Assembly (NCBI RefSeq): GCF_900090285.1
Contig: NZ_LT607754.1
Location: 5,110,001 to 5,174,000 of the forward strand
Length of the DNA: 64,000 bases
Direction: 5' to 3'
DNA from: Micromonospora inositola
GTDB lineage: Bacteria > Actinomycetota > Actinomycetes > Mycobacteriales > Micromonosporaceae
This document shows, in pieces, positions 43,601-51,521 of the stretch. Position 1 is the stretch's first letter. Each line of letters opens with the position of its first letter. The notes beneath the pieces were generated by a model. The model was not told where the DNA came from. It worked only from the letters and a program-made list of their open reading frames with translations, and did not search any database. The translations under genes and the position numbers were made by a program.

Positions 43601-43885
43601 CTCGGCAAGACGTTCGACCAGGTAGCTGAAGTACTCCACGTGCCCACCCTGGTAGGAGGAGACGGCGACTCCCTGCACGTCCTCCTGCACCGCCGCCGTC
43701 ACCACCTCCTCGACGCTGCGGTCATGACCGAGGTGCACGACTTCGGCGCCCTGGCTCTGCAGCAACCGCCGCATGATCGTGATCGCGGCGTCGTGCCCGT
43801 CGAAGAGACTGGCGGCGGTCACGAAACGCACCGGATGCACCGGGACGTGCAGCGGGGACTGGGCGGAGGAATTCGGCTGACTCAT
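40637..43885 (-). CDS. icmF: Fused isobutyryl-CoA mutase
   Basis: 1082 residues from ATG 43885, with AGGAG five bases upstream. N-terminal B12-binding domain with [10 protein letters not shown] (cobalamin His), then the G-protein chaperone domain with P-loop [13 protein letters not shown], switch region [14 protein letters not shown] and NKFERRG, then the large substrate-binding TIM-barrel domain ([38 protein letters not shown]). The order and length are those of IcmF. It interconverts isobutyryl-CoA and butyryl-CoA (sometimes pivalyl/isovaleryl-CoA) with adenosylcobalamin and repairs itself through GTP-driven cofactor handling. It lies 76 bases before the thiolase gene, tying it to branched-chain catabolism. 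Confidence 0.95.
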   Translation of the reverse strand: [1082 protein letters not shown]

Positions 43886-44197
43886 AGCACTCCTGATACG
43901 TAAGAGCGGTCGAGCGCAAGCAGAAGGATCTCGCCGAAGCCCGCCGCCGATTCCACCTCGCCACCTGGTCATCGACACCCGCAAACAAACCGAGGCCGTG
44001 CGCCAGACCGCCACCAGAATGGCACCCAGCTTCACCGGAACCGTTGACGACCTGCGCCACATCGCCGCACACCTCACCGGTACCGGCACCCACCCGGGCA
44101 ACGGAGAGACCTCGAGGTGGACGGCAGCACGCCTGACGAACCCCATTGGGCGGGCGACAAACTCCTCACGGCCGTCGTGCTTCTATTTCTGTCCAAA
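43886..44197 (+). pseudogene. Degenerate recombinase/transposase relic
   Basis: A plus-strand reading of about 43905-44085 gives ERKQKDLAEARRRFHLATW then, in another frame, TRKQTEAVRQTATRMAPSF, wording typical of C-terminal parts of actinobacterial mobile-element proteins. No start, no complete frame and no recognised catalytic residues. It separates icmF from the MBL hydrolase gene. Low confidence in origin. Confidence 0.25.
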
Positions 44198-45271
44198 TCA
44201 ACCAGCCCTCGTAGCCCGATACTCGCGACCACGGCCACCATCTGCGCCGTGGGCACGTCCATCTGCCGCAAGCAACTCCAGATGCACTTCGGTCTCGAGG
44301 ACCGCAACCGCCTGGTTGAACACGTCGAGCTGATCAAGGGCGAGCTCTCGTCGGGTCCAGGCCATCCGGGATGCGACGTCTACGACGCCACGCCAGCAGT
44401 CTCTGATCGTGTCAAGCGTGGCTTCGAGCCGAACGTCGTGGTGCTCCAGCAGTTGCCGAGCCCGGGCGTGGGACCATGTGCCCGTCGGGCCGTGGGCGGG
44501 AAGGACGTGGAGGTCCGGCAACTGGAGGATTTTCGTCAGCGACCGGAGGTAGTCCGCCAACGCACCCACCGGTCGGGGTGCCGCGAAGCCGATCGAAGGC
44601 GTGATCGTTGGGAGCACGTGGTCGCCGGCGAACAGCAGGCGCTGGGCAGTCTCGACGAAGACGAAGTGACCGGGCGTGTGCCCAGGGGTTGGGATCGCAT
44701 CGACCCGCCGCTCGCCGAGCTCCAACGACGTCTCGCTATCGAGCCATCGGTCAGGGGCAGCCCAGAAGACTGGATTGGGTGGGTCGAAAGGGACGGCGAG
44801 CACCCGCTCAGCGAGCTCGTGTGCTCCCGCATGGCGCAGCAGGTCGACCAAGGGGTCGTAGGTCCAATCTGGACGCCGAAGCACGTCGAGCGCTGGGCGC
44901 TCGCCGGCACCGAGGACCACCTGTGCACCAAGCCGATCGCCTAGGACTCGCGCGAGGGTGTAGTGGTCGCGGTGGGCGTGAGTCACGAGGAATGTCGTGA
45001 CGTCACCCAGCCCGGACCCGATCGTCCTAAGGGAGCGATCGAGCAGCTCCGGTACGTTCGGCAGCGCCCAACCACCATCTACGAGCACTAGCCCCCCGCC
45101 GGTCTCGATCGCATAGACATTGACGGCTCTGAGGCCGTCATTCGGCAGCGGCAGCGGTATGCGGTGAACCCCTGACGCCACCGGCCAGGCACCTTCTGCG
45201 ATCCACGACTGACCGGAGTCGGGCGACTCAGTGCGGACGGTCGACGTCACCCTCGCTGGTCCCTGCGTCAT
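44198..45271 (-). CDS. MBL-fold metallo-hydrolase
   Basis: 357 residues from ATG 45271; the open frame to 45658 has an Arg-rich non-coding look. Zinc ligands THAHRDH (HxHxDH), PGHTPGHF, FAGDHVLP and LPAHGP are all present. A C-terminal helical extension (LDQLDVFNQAVAVLETEVHL) follows, as in the lactonase/thioesterase-like subgroup. It may hydrolyse an acyl-CoA or lactone within this degradative region; substrate unknown. Confidence 0.88.
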   Translation of the reverse strand: MTQGPARVTSTVRTESPDSGQSWIAEGAWPVASGVHRIPLPLPNDGLRAVNVYAIETGGGLVLVDGGWALPNVPELLDRSLRTIGSGLGDVTTFLVTHAHRDHYTLARVLGDRLGAQVVLGAGERPALDVLRRPDWTYDPLVDLLRHAGAHELAERVLAVPFDPPNPVFWAAPDRWLDSETSLELGERRVDAIPTPGHTPGHFVFVETAQRLLFAGDHVLPTITPSIGFAAPRPVGALADYLRSLTKILQLPDLHVLPAHGPTGTWSHARARQLLEHHDVRLEATLDTIRDCWRGVVDVASRMAWTRRELALDQLDVFNQAVAVLETEVHLELLAADGRAHGADGGRGREYRATRAG

Positions 45272-45379
45272 GTCACATCGGCGAACTGGGGATGGGGGGA
45301 ACGGCCAACGAGCGGCCGCGCTATGGTCCCTCTTCCGATACCGCAGCAATATCCTCGTGCGCCCCGGTCGCCTGAGAAA

Positions 45380-45474
45380 CTGTCGGGTGCGCGTCCCGTC
45401 ATCAACCCGACGTTCGCGGCGCCCAGCCCGGACGCGCCTCGTGTGACGATGGGCGTCGTCTCGTGTCGGTCCAT
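45380..45474 (-). pseudogene. SDR N-terminal relic
   Basis: From ATG 45474 the frame reads TTPIVTRGASGLGAANVGLM, aligning with the N-terminus of the SDR at 37799-38557 (IVTGGASGLGAATTQAL). The Gly-rich motif is damaged (TRGASGLG) and the rest of the enzyme is missing. Its ATG overlaps the stop of the preceding relic. Confidence 0.6.
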
Positions 45475-45690
45475 CAACTCCTCGTCTCGCTGACGTAATT
45501 GAACTTGAGCAGCGCGGCCTCTGCGAAGTCGGTGGCGGCCGCCGCCGCGATCGTGCGCGTCTCGTCTGCGCCGGCGCTTGCGCGGTCTCGTGTCGCAGCC
45601 GAGCGCAGCAGGCGCTTGGTCTGCCCCAGCGCGGCCCTGAGGCCAGGTCGACGGCCATTCGGTGAGCAGCGCCTTGCGGGTTCTCGACGA
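45474..45690 (-). pseudogene. Enoyl-CoA hydratase C-terminal relic
   Basis: A minus-strand frame ending at 45474 gives LGQTKRLLRSAATRDRASAG then ETRTIAAAAATDFAEAALLK, a crotonase C-terminal helix pair. It corresponds to the tail of the hydratase at 38606-39367 (AKRLLRSGWEAS, DEADTIARLV). The N-terminal two thirds have been lost. Confidence 0.55.
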
Positions 45691-45692
45691 CC

Positions 45693-46070
45693 CTAGAACG
45701 GCATCCGACTCATCGACTCGTCGCACCCAGCCAACGCGATGTCCAGATCGTTCCACTGCATCTCCATTTCGGCCGACCAGATGGCCTGCAGCCCGGAGCC
45801 GCACAGCCGATTGACCGTGAACGCTGGCGTGCTCACCGCCAAGCCGGCCGCGACCGCCACGCGGCGTGCGTTGTAGGTGTCCGGGCCCACCTGGCCGATG
45901 CAGCCCATGACAACTTCACGCACGTCGTCGGCGGCTACGCCGGCGCGCCGCAGCGCTTCGGAGGTGGCTCGGGCGCCCAGTTCGTGGGCTGGCACGTCCT
46001 TATAGACACCCCCAAAGGTGCCCACGGGCGTCCGCGCCCCGTCGACCGGGACGATCCGTTCGCTGTTCAT
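45693..46070 (-). pseudogene. Truncated thiolase (N-terminal third)
   Basis: From ATG 46070 it follows the thiolase at 39382-40560 closely: RTPVGTFGGVYKDVPAHELG, EVVMGCIGQVGPD, TVNRLCGSGLQAIWSAE with the catalytic Cys, then stops at MSRMPF. About 265 residues are missing. With the two relics downstream, this is a collapsed duplicate of the thiolase-hydratase-SDR operon in the same order. Confidence 0.85.
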
Positions 46071-46320
46071 GTCTGGGTCTGCTCCTTCTCGGCCCACAGA
46101 TGGGCCGCTCGTCAGGACTGGCCAGCCAAGGTAGAGGTGAGCTCAGCGGGCAGCCGGGTGAAGTCGAGGTCACGAGGGCGGTCGATCGCGAACACGTCGG
46201 CCGGTCGACCGTCGATTCGACACCTCGTCAGGTGGGCCGCCTCGGCCGAGATCACACAGTTCGATCTGCACTGCTCGTCCCCGGCCCGAAAGCACGTCTT
46301 CCAGCTCCTTGTCGCGGTGG
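46071..46320. other. Spacer with a possible C-terminal relic
   Basis: On the minus strand, a frame ending near 46117 reads VFAIDRPRDLDFTRLPAELT, which looks like the tail of a lost enzyme. No start or recognisable domain remains. Confidence 0.25.
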
Positions 46321-47121
46321 TCAGCGACCGCTGACTGACAAGAACGCGTCGCGAAGCGGCTTTCCGCCCCGGTGGGAGAGGAGTCCGCCGTCGACAGCGA
46401 TGTCGACCCCCGTCACGAAGCTGGCCAGGTCGGAGAGCAAGAACAGCGCCACGTTGGCGACGTCGATCGGAGCACCGAGCCGCGCCAGCGGCGACTGACT
46501 TTGCAGCACGTCGACGAAGACTTGCGGCAGCGTTGCCGACATCTCGGTCTGGATGAAGCCGGGGTGGATCGCGTTGACCCGAATGCCACGGTCACCCAGT
46601 TCGAGAGCCGCCGTTCGAGTCAACCCTCGCAACGCCCACTTGCTGGTGGCGTAAGGCGCGGCGAAGTAGCCCATGTGTGCCGCGACCGACCCGATGTTGA
46701 TGATCGACCCATTCCTACCCATGCGCGGCGCCAAGGCCTGAATTCCCAGCATCGGCCCGATGAGGTTGACCGCGTAGACGTCCTGCATCAGCTGCGGCGG
46801 CGTGGTGAGCAGGCTCTCGCGGTTGGTCACCGCAGCGTTGTTGATCAGGCCGTGTACGGCTCCACCGTGGTCGCGGTCGATGAGATCGCCGAGCCGCTCC
46901 CAGGCCGACGCGTCCGAGACGTCCATTTCGACGTACTCCAGGCCCGGCGTCGGGAGTCCGACCTGGTCGGCCGGCATGACGTCGAGCGCAAGCACCCGCG
47001 CACCACACGCCACCGCCAGCTCGGCCTCGGCGCGGCCCTGTCCATGCGCTGCCCCGGTCACGACCACGAGCCGGTCCGAGAGATCGATCCTCAGACCGTG
47101 AACTGCATCTGTTTCCGTCAC
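46321..47121 (-). CDS. Short-chain dehydrogenase/reductase
   Basis: 266 residues from GTG 47121, with GGAGG five bases upstream; a TTG at 47133 is less likely. TGAAHGQG cofactor motif, INNAAVTN (NAG equivalent), Ser in NIGSVAAHMGYFAAP, YATSKWA catalytic pair, and C-terminal TGVDIAVDGGLLSHRGGKP. It probably oxidises an alcohol to the ketone used by the monooxygenase encoded nearby. Confidence 0.9.
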   Translation of the reverse strand: MTETDAVHGLRIDLSDRLVVVTGAAHGQGRAEAELAVACGARVLALDVMPADQVGLPTPGLEYVEMDVSDASAWERLGDLIDRDHGGAVHGLINNAAVTNRESLLTTPPQLMQDVYAVNLIGPMLGIQALAPRMGRNGSIINIGSVAAHMGYFAAPYATSKWALRGLTRTAALELGDRGIRVNAIHPGFIQTEMSATLPQVFVDVLQSQSPLARLGAPIDVANVALFLLSDLASFVTGVDIAVDGGLLSHRGGKPLRDAFLSVSGR

Positions 47122-47168
47122 GTCTTCCTCCAAACGGTGAAAGTGTTCCTCGCTGATGCGTCGATGCC

Positions 47169-48197
47169 CTAGGAGATGGCCACGACGAGCCGCGAGCCGG
47201 AGAGGTCGCCGTCCCGGACTCGCTCGAGCCCCCGCGGCACATCGGCCAATCCGATCGTGTCCCCCACGAGGTGGGGCAGCTCCAACCGTCCCGATGCGAG
47301 CAGCTCGAGCACGGCTCGCGCCTCGAAGGGTTCGGAGCCGTACGAGCCGAGGACCGCGCGCTCGCGCAGCACCAAGCTCATGAGGCGTCCTGCGCCGACA
47401 GACCCGGGACCGACGCCTACCAGTACCGCGCGGCCTCCGTGGTCGAGGGCACGGACCGCAGCCTCAGCGGTCTCCGGGCGACCCGCGAACTCGAGGGCGA
47501 TGTCCACCCCTCCCCGGTCGGCCAGGAACGCTGCGGCGTCAGCAGGGCCCAGCACCTCGTCGGCACCGGTCGCCAGCGCCCACGCCCGGGCCTGAGGCCT
47601 GGGGTCCACCGCCACGATCCGCGACGCCCCCAGCGTCTTGGCCAGGCCCACAGCACTGAGACCCAGACCTCCGACACCCCAGATGGCCACGCGGTCGCCG
47701 CTGCGCAGGCGTCCGCGACCCACCACCGCGTGGTAGGCGGTCGCGACGGCGTCGGCAGCGACCGCTGCGAGCTCATCCGACAAGCCGTCCGGCACGGGCA
47801 GACAGTTGGCCGCAGGCAGGACCACGTACTCGGCGAACGCTCCATCGCGATCCACTCCCAGACAGGTCTGCTCGCGGCACTGGACCGTGTGCCCACGCTG
47901 GCACCCGGGGCAGCGTGCACACACGACCCGTGGCAACAGGCTGACCCTGACGCCGACGAGGTCATCGGGATCTCCCGGGCCGGCCGCCACGACGACACCC
48001 ACCGCCTCATGTCCCAGCACGAGGGGTGACCGAGATGTGGACGCCTTCCCGGTCAGTGCGAACGAGACGTCGCTGCCACATATCCCGGCACGCGACATCC
48101 TCACGAGGACCTCTCCCTCACTCGGGACCGGGACTGGAACGCGCTCAACCACCGCGCGGCTCTGGCCGTCCCGGTCCACCAGGAGAGCTGCCCACAT
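47169..48197 (-). CDS. Zinc-dependent alcohol dehydrogenase
   Basis: 342 residues from ATG 48197, with AAGGGGAC upstream. Catalytic zinc residues in RAGICGSDVSF (Cys) and LGHEAVG (His-Glu); structural zinc CARCPGCQRGHTVQC; Rossmann motif IWGVGGLGLSAVGLAK. A full zinc-type ADH, unlike the one at 27764. It follows the thiolase gene on the minus strand and supplies a further alcohol/ketone interconversion. Confidence 0.92.
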   Translation of the reverse strand: MWAALLVDRDGQSRAVVERVPVPVPSEGEVLVRMSRAGICGSDVSFALTGKASTSRSPLVLGHEAVGVVVAAGPGDPDDLVGVRVSLLPRVVCARCPGCQRGHTVQCREQTCLGVDRDGAFAEYVVLPAANCLPVPDGLSDELAAVAADAVATAYHAVVGRGRLRSGDRVAIWGVGGLGLSAVGLAKTLGASRIVAVDPRPQARAWALATGADEVLGPADAAAFLADRGGVDIALEFAGRPETAEAAVRALDHGGRAVLVGVGPGSVGAGRLMSLVLRERAVLGSYGSEPFEARAVLELLASGRLELPHLVGDTIGLADVPRGLERVRDGDLSGSRLVVAIS

Positions 48198-48281
48198 CGA
48201 GTCCCCTTGCACCACACCCTCCCGTCCGGGCCGCTGGCTGACATGCATACTGGAGGAGAACGCCACGAGGTCCAGCGCTCG

Positions 48282-49502
48282 TCACGCCAAGCGCTGGACG
48301 ACCATAGCCATGCCCTGGCCTCCGCCAACGCACATCGTCTCCACGCCGACCTCCTTGTCGTGGTGGCGCAGCCCGTTCACCAAGGTGCTGGTGATGCGCG
48401 CACCGGTCATGCCGAAGGGATGCCCGACGGCGATCGCGCCGCCGTTGACGTTGAGCCTCTCGATCGGGATGCCGAGCTCTCGGGCCGAGCCCCACGCCTG
48501 AACAGCGAACGCCTCGTTGATCTCGAAGAGGTCCACATCGTCGATCGTCATCCCGAGTGGCCTGAGTGCTGCCGGCACCGCCTCCACCGGCCCGAGTCCC
48601 ATAATTTCGGGTGAAAGGGCCGTGACGGCCGTCGACAGGATCCGGGCCAACGGCGCGATGCCGAGATCAGCAGCCTTCTGCTCGCTCATGACCACCACGG
48701 CGGCGGCACCGTCGTTGAGAGGGCACGAGTTCCCAGCTGTGACCGTCCCGTTCTCCTGGAAGGCAGGCGGGAGGGCCGAGACCACCTCCAGGGTTGTGCC
48801 GGCCCGCGGGCCGTCGTCCGCGGACACCCACGACCCGTCGGCGAGCTGGACGGGCGTGATGTCCTTGGCCCAGAAACCCTCAGTGATCGCGTGCTCGGCC
48901 AGGTTCTGGCTCCGAACCGCGAACTGATCCTGCTCCTCGCGGCTCATGCCGAGGCGTTGCGCGACGTTCTCTGCGGTGTTGCCCATCGTGATGTAGATGT
49001 CGGGCAGGGTCCCGGCGTCTCGCGGGTCAATCCACTCACCGCCCTCCCCAGCCGCGCGACGCACTGACCTGTCGCTGGCAGCCTCGAACACCGGATTGCG
49101 GCTGCCGGGCATGCCGTCAGCTCGACCGTGACCATAGCGGCTGACCGTCTCGACCCCGGCGGAGATGAACACGTCCCCCTCGCCCGCCCGGATGGCGTGG
49201 AGGGCCATCCGGGTCGTCTGGAGGCTGGAGCTGCAGTAGCGGTTCACCGTGACACCGGGAACCGTGTCGAGACCCGAGAGCACGGCCACGACCCGCGCCA
49301 TGTTGTAGCCGGCCTCGCCGGCTGGCTGCGCGCAGCCGAGCATAAGGTCGTCCACGTCAGAGCGCTCGAGTTCCGGCACCTGGTCCAAGGCGGCGCCGAC
49401 CATGCGCGCGGCCAGGTCGTCGGGTCGGAAGTCCTTGAGCGAACCCTTGTTGGCCCGGCCGATCGGGGAGCGGGCGGTCGCGACGATGACAGCTTCAGGC
49501 AT
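48282..49502 (-). CDS. Acetyl-CoA acetyltransferase (thiolase)
   Basis: 406 residues from ATG 49502, with GGGAGG six bases upstream; it overlaps the monooxygenase stop by 8 bases. Catalytic Cys in TVNRYCSSSLQTTRMA, NEAFAVQAWGSA, GGAIAVGHPFGMTGARI and VETMCVGGGQGMAMV. It shortens a 3-ketoacyl-CoA at the end of the pathway. Confidence 0.93.
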   Translation of the reverse strand: MPEAVIVATARSPIGRANKGSLKDFRPDDLAARMVGAALDQVPELERSDVDDLMLGCAQPAGEAGYNMARVVAVLSGLDTVPGVTVNRYCSSSLQTTRMALHAIRAGEGDVFISAGVETVSRYGHGRADGMPGSRNPVFEAASDRSVRRAAGEGGEWIDPRDAGTLPDIYITMGNTAENVAQRLGMSREEQDQFAVRSQNLAEHAITEGFWAKDITPVQLADGSWVSADDGPRAGTTLEVVSALPPAFQENGTVTAGNSCPLNDGAAAVVVMSEQKAADLGIAPLARILSTAVTALSPEIMGLGPVEAVPAALRPLGMTIDDVDLFEINEAFAVQAWGSARELGIPIERLNVNGGAIAVGHPFGMTGARITSTLVNGLRHHDKEVGVETMCVGGGQGMAMVVQRLA

Positions 49503-51444
49503 GCGCGGCCTCCCGCCAAACATCCTCGACATCTGCGAGGGGAGTGCACCGGTACACCGACAAGTCGGCCTCCCACGTCATCGCCCAGTAGTCGACGCCT
49601 CGCCACGGCGAGGCGACGACGACCCTGCCGCGACTGTTGCGCCACCACGTCGTCATGCCGGGGTGCGTCCAGATGAGTCCCTCGTGGAGCTCGTCGACGT
49701 TGCGCGCGTAGGCGTCGGCCACCTCGGGGAGCACGTCGATGCTGGCCACGTCGTGCTCGAGCATCTCGACCAAGGTCCGCATGATGTAGGTGATGCCGCA
49801 CTCGGTGGTGAAGATGGCACTGCCACCGTGTCCGAGGAAGGTGTTGGGCCCTCCGACGACGAAGAAGTTTGGGAACCCGGGCACCGTGAGACCGAGGTAG
49901 GCAAAGGGGTTGTCGACGCCCCACACCTCATGGAGGGACATGCCCCCTCGACCGACGACCTCGAGGGAGCGCAGCATCTCCGTGGCCTTGAACCCGGTCG
50001 CCCACACGACCACGTCGGCGGGGTGGACGACCCCGTCCTCGCTCACCACGGCGCCTTTCTCCAGACGCTGCGCACCATGTGGCACGAGCGTGACGTCGTC
50101 GCGCTGGATCGCCTCGAACCAGCGGTTGTCCATGAGCACCCGCTTGCCGTACGGCGGGTAGTCCGGAACCACCTGGTCCCACAGGTCGTCGCGGTCGCCG
50201 AGCTGTGCCCGGACGTACCGCTCGATGAAGGCGCGGTGGCGCTCGTTAACCGCATTGACCGAGCGTTCGGGGTGCGCCCAGTCCGGGTCTCGGTGCAGTG
50301 AAGCCAGCAGCTTGTCCTGCCACATCCAGATCAGGCGCATCCGGTAGTACGCCATGTACGTGGGCACGTGCTCCATCAGCCACTGCGTGGCCCGACTGGT
50401 CTCACGAAGGTAGTTGGGGTTGGGAAGCAGCCATTGCGGCGATCGCTGGAAGACCGTGACGTCCTTGGCGACGTCGGCGATCGCGGGCACGATCTGGACG
50501 GCACTGGCGCCGGTGCCGATCACGGCGACGCGCCGGTCGGTGAGGTCCAGGTCCTGCGGCCATTCGGCGCTGTGGAAAGCCGGCCCTTCGAAGTCGTCCG
50601 CGCCCGGCACCGCAGCGACCTGCGGTTCGTTCAGGAGACCGACGCAGCTGATCACGACCGCAGCGACGAACCGGTGCTCGCGTCCGTCGGCGTCGGTCGC
50701 GCACACCGTCCAGCGGCCGCTCCCCTCGTCCCACGTGAGCGTGGCGACCCGGTGGCCGAACCGGACCCTCTCGACCACGCCGAACCTCTCGGCGACGTCG
50801 CGGAAGTAGTTGAGGATTTCCTCCTGCTTAGCGTAGTACCGGCTCCACGAGGGACGCTGGGCGAAGGAGTACGAGTACAGGTGACAGGGCGTGTCCACGC
50901 CTGCGCCGGGGTAGGCGTTCTCGCGCCACACGCCGCCGACGTCGTCACCACGCTCAAGGATCTGGTACTCGAGCCCGAGCCGGTCCAGGTAGACGCCAGT
51001 GGCGATTCCGGCCATGCCTGCCCCGATGACGATCACCGGGAAGTCGTCGGCCCTGGACGGGCGGTCGCTCGTCCAGGCGATCCGGTCGAGCCGCGGCCTG
51101 AGGCCCGACTCTTCGAGCATCGAGCCGGCGTATTCCGGGAGGACGGTCTCCCCGAGGGACACCGACAGGGCTCGCAAGGTCTCGGCCTCGGAGAGGGGCG
51201 TCACGGGCTCGGGAGACCCCAGTTGACCGCGGATCACCTCGAAGGCTGCCGCCCGGATCTCGGCCTGCAGTTCGGCGGGGTGCCCGCCTGTGTCGTTGTC
51301 GTCGCTGGCCACGGTGGGTGTGGGTGCGTACGGCTCGGCCAGCCAGCGTTCGTCACCCGTCAAGTGGTGCAGCACGAGCAGGAGGACTGGGATGTTCGCT
51401 TCCTGCAGCGCCGCCCAGAGCTGGGACTCCTGCTCCGAAGTCAT
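49495..51444 (-). CDS. Baeyer-Villiger monooxygenase (HAPMO-like, long form)
   Basis: 649 residues from ATG 51444, with GGAAGG upstream; the frame to 51633 is Arg/Pro-rich and non-coding in look. An N-terminal extension of ~130 residues precedes the FAD Rossmann motif VIGAGMAGIATG (about 140). The BVMO fingerprint is FEGPAFHSAEWPQ (FxGxxxHxxxWP, about 280), followed by the NADPH motif VIGTGASAVQ. Extension and length fit the 4-hydroxyacetophenone-type monooxygenases. It inserts oxygen next to a ketone to give an ester or lactone using NADPH and O2. The neighbouring CoA ligase, dehydrogenases and carboxylase suggest an aliphatic or terpenoid ketone. Confidence 0.93.
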   Translation of the reverse strand: MTSEQESQLWAALQEANIPVLLLVLHHLTGDERWLAEPYAPTPTVASDDNDTGGHPAELQAEIRAAAFEVIRGQLGSPEPVTPLSEAETLRALSVSLGETVLPEYAGSMLEESGLRPRLDRIAWTSDRPSRADDFPVIVIGAGMAGIATGVYLDRLGLEYQILERGDDVGGVWRENAYPGAGVDTPCHLYSYSFAQRPSWSRYYAKQEEILNYFRDVAERFGVVERVRFGHRVATLTWDEGSGRWTVCATDADGREHRFVAAVVISCVGLLNEPQVAAVPGADDFEGPAFHSAEWPQDLDLTDRRVAVIGTGASAVQIVPAIADVAKDVTVFQRSPQWLLPNPNYLRETSRATQWLMEHVPTYMAYYRMRLIWMWQDKLLASLHRDPDWAHPERSVNAVNERHRAFIERYVRAQLGDRDDLWDQVVPDYPPYGKRVLMDNRWFEAIQRDDVTLVPHGAQRLEKGAVVSEDGVVHPADVVVWATGFKATEMLRSLEVVGRGGMSLHEVWGVDNPFAYLGLTVPGFPNFFVVGGPNTFLGHGGSAIFTTECGITYIMRTLVEMLEHDVASIDVLPEVADAYARNVDELHEGLIWTHPGMTTWWRNSRGRVVVASPWRGVDYWAMTWEADLSVYRCTPLADVEDVWREAAHA

Positions 51445-51521
51445 GGTCTGCCTTCCGTGCTGTCGCGGTGGTGCGGGAGGGGGCTCGGTCCGGGGCGTCC
51501 CGGGCTCTCTGGTGCCATCAA

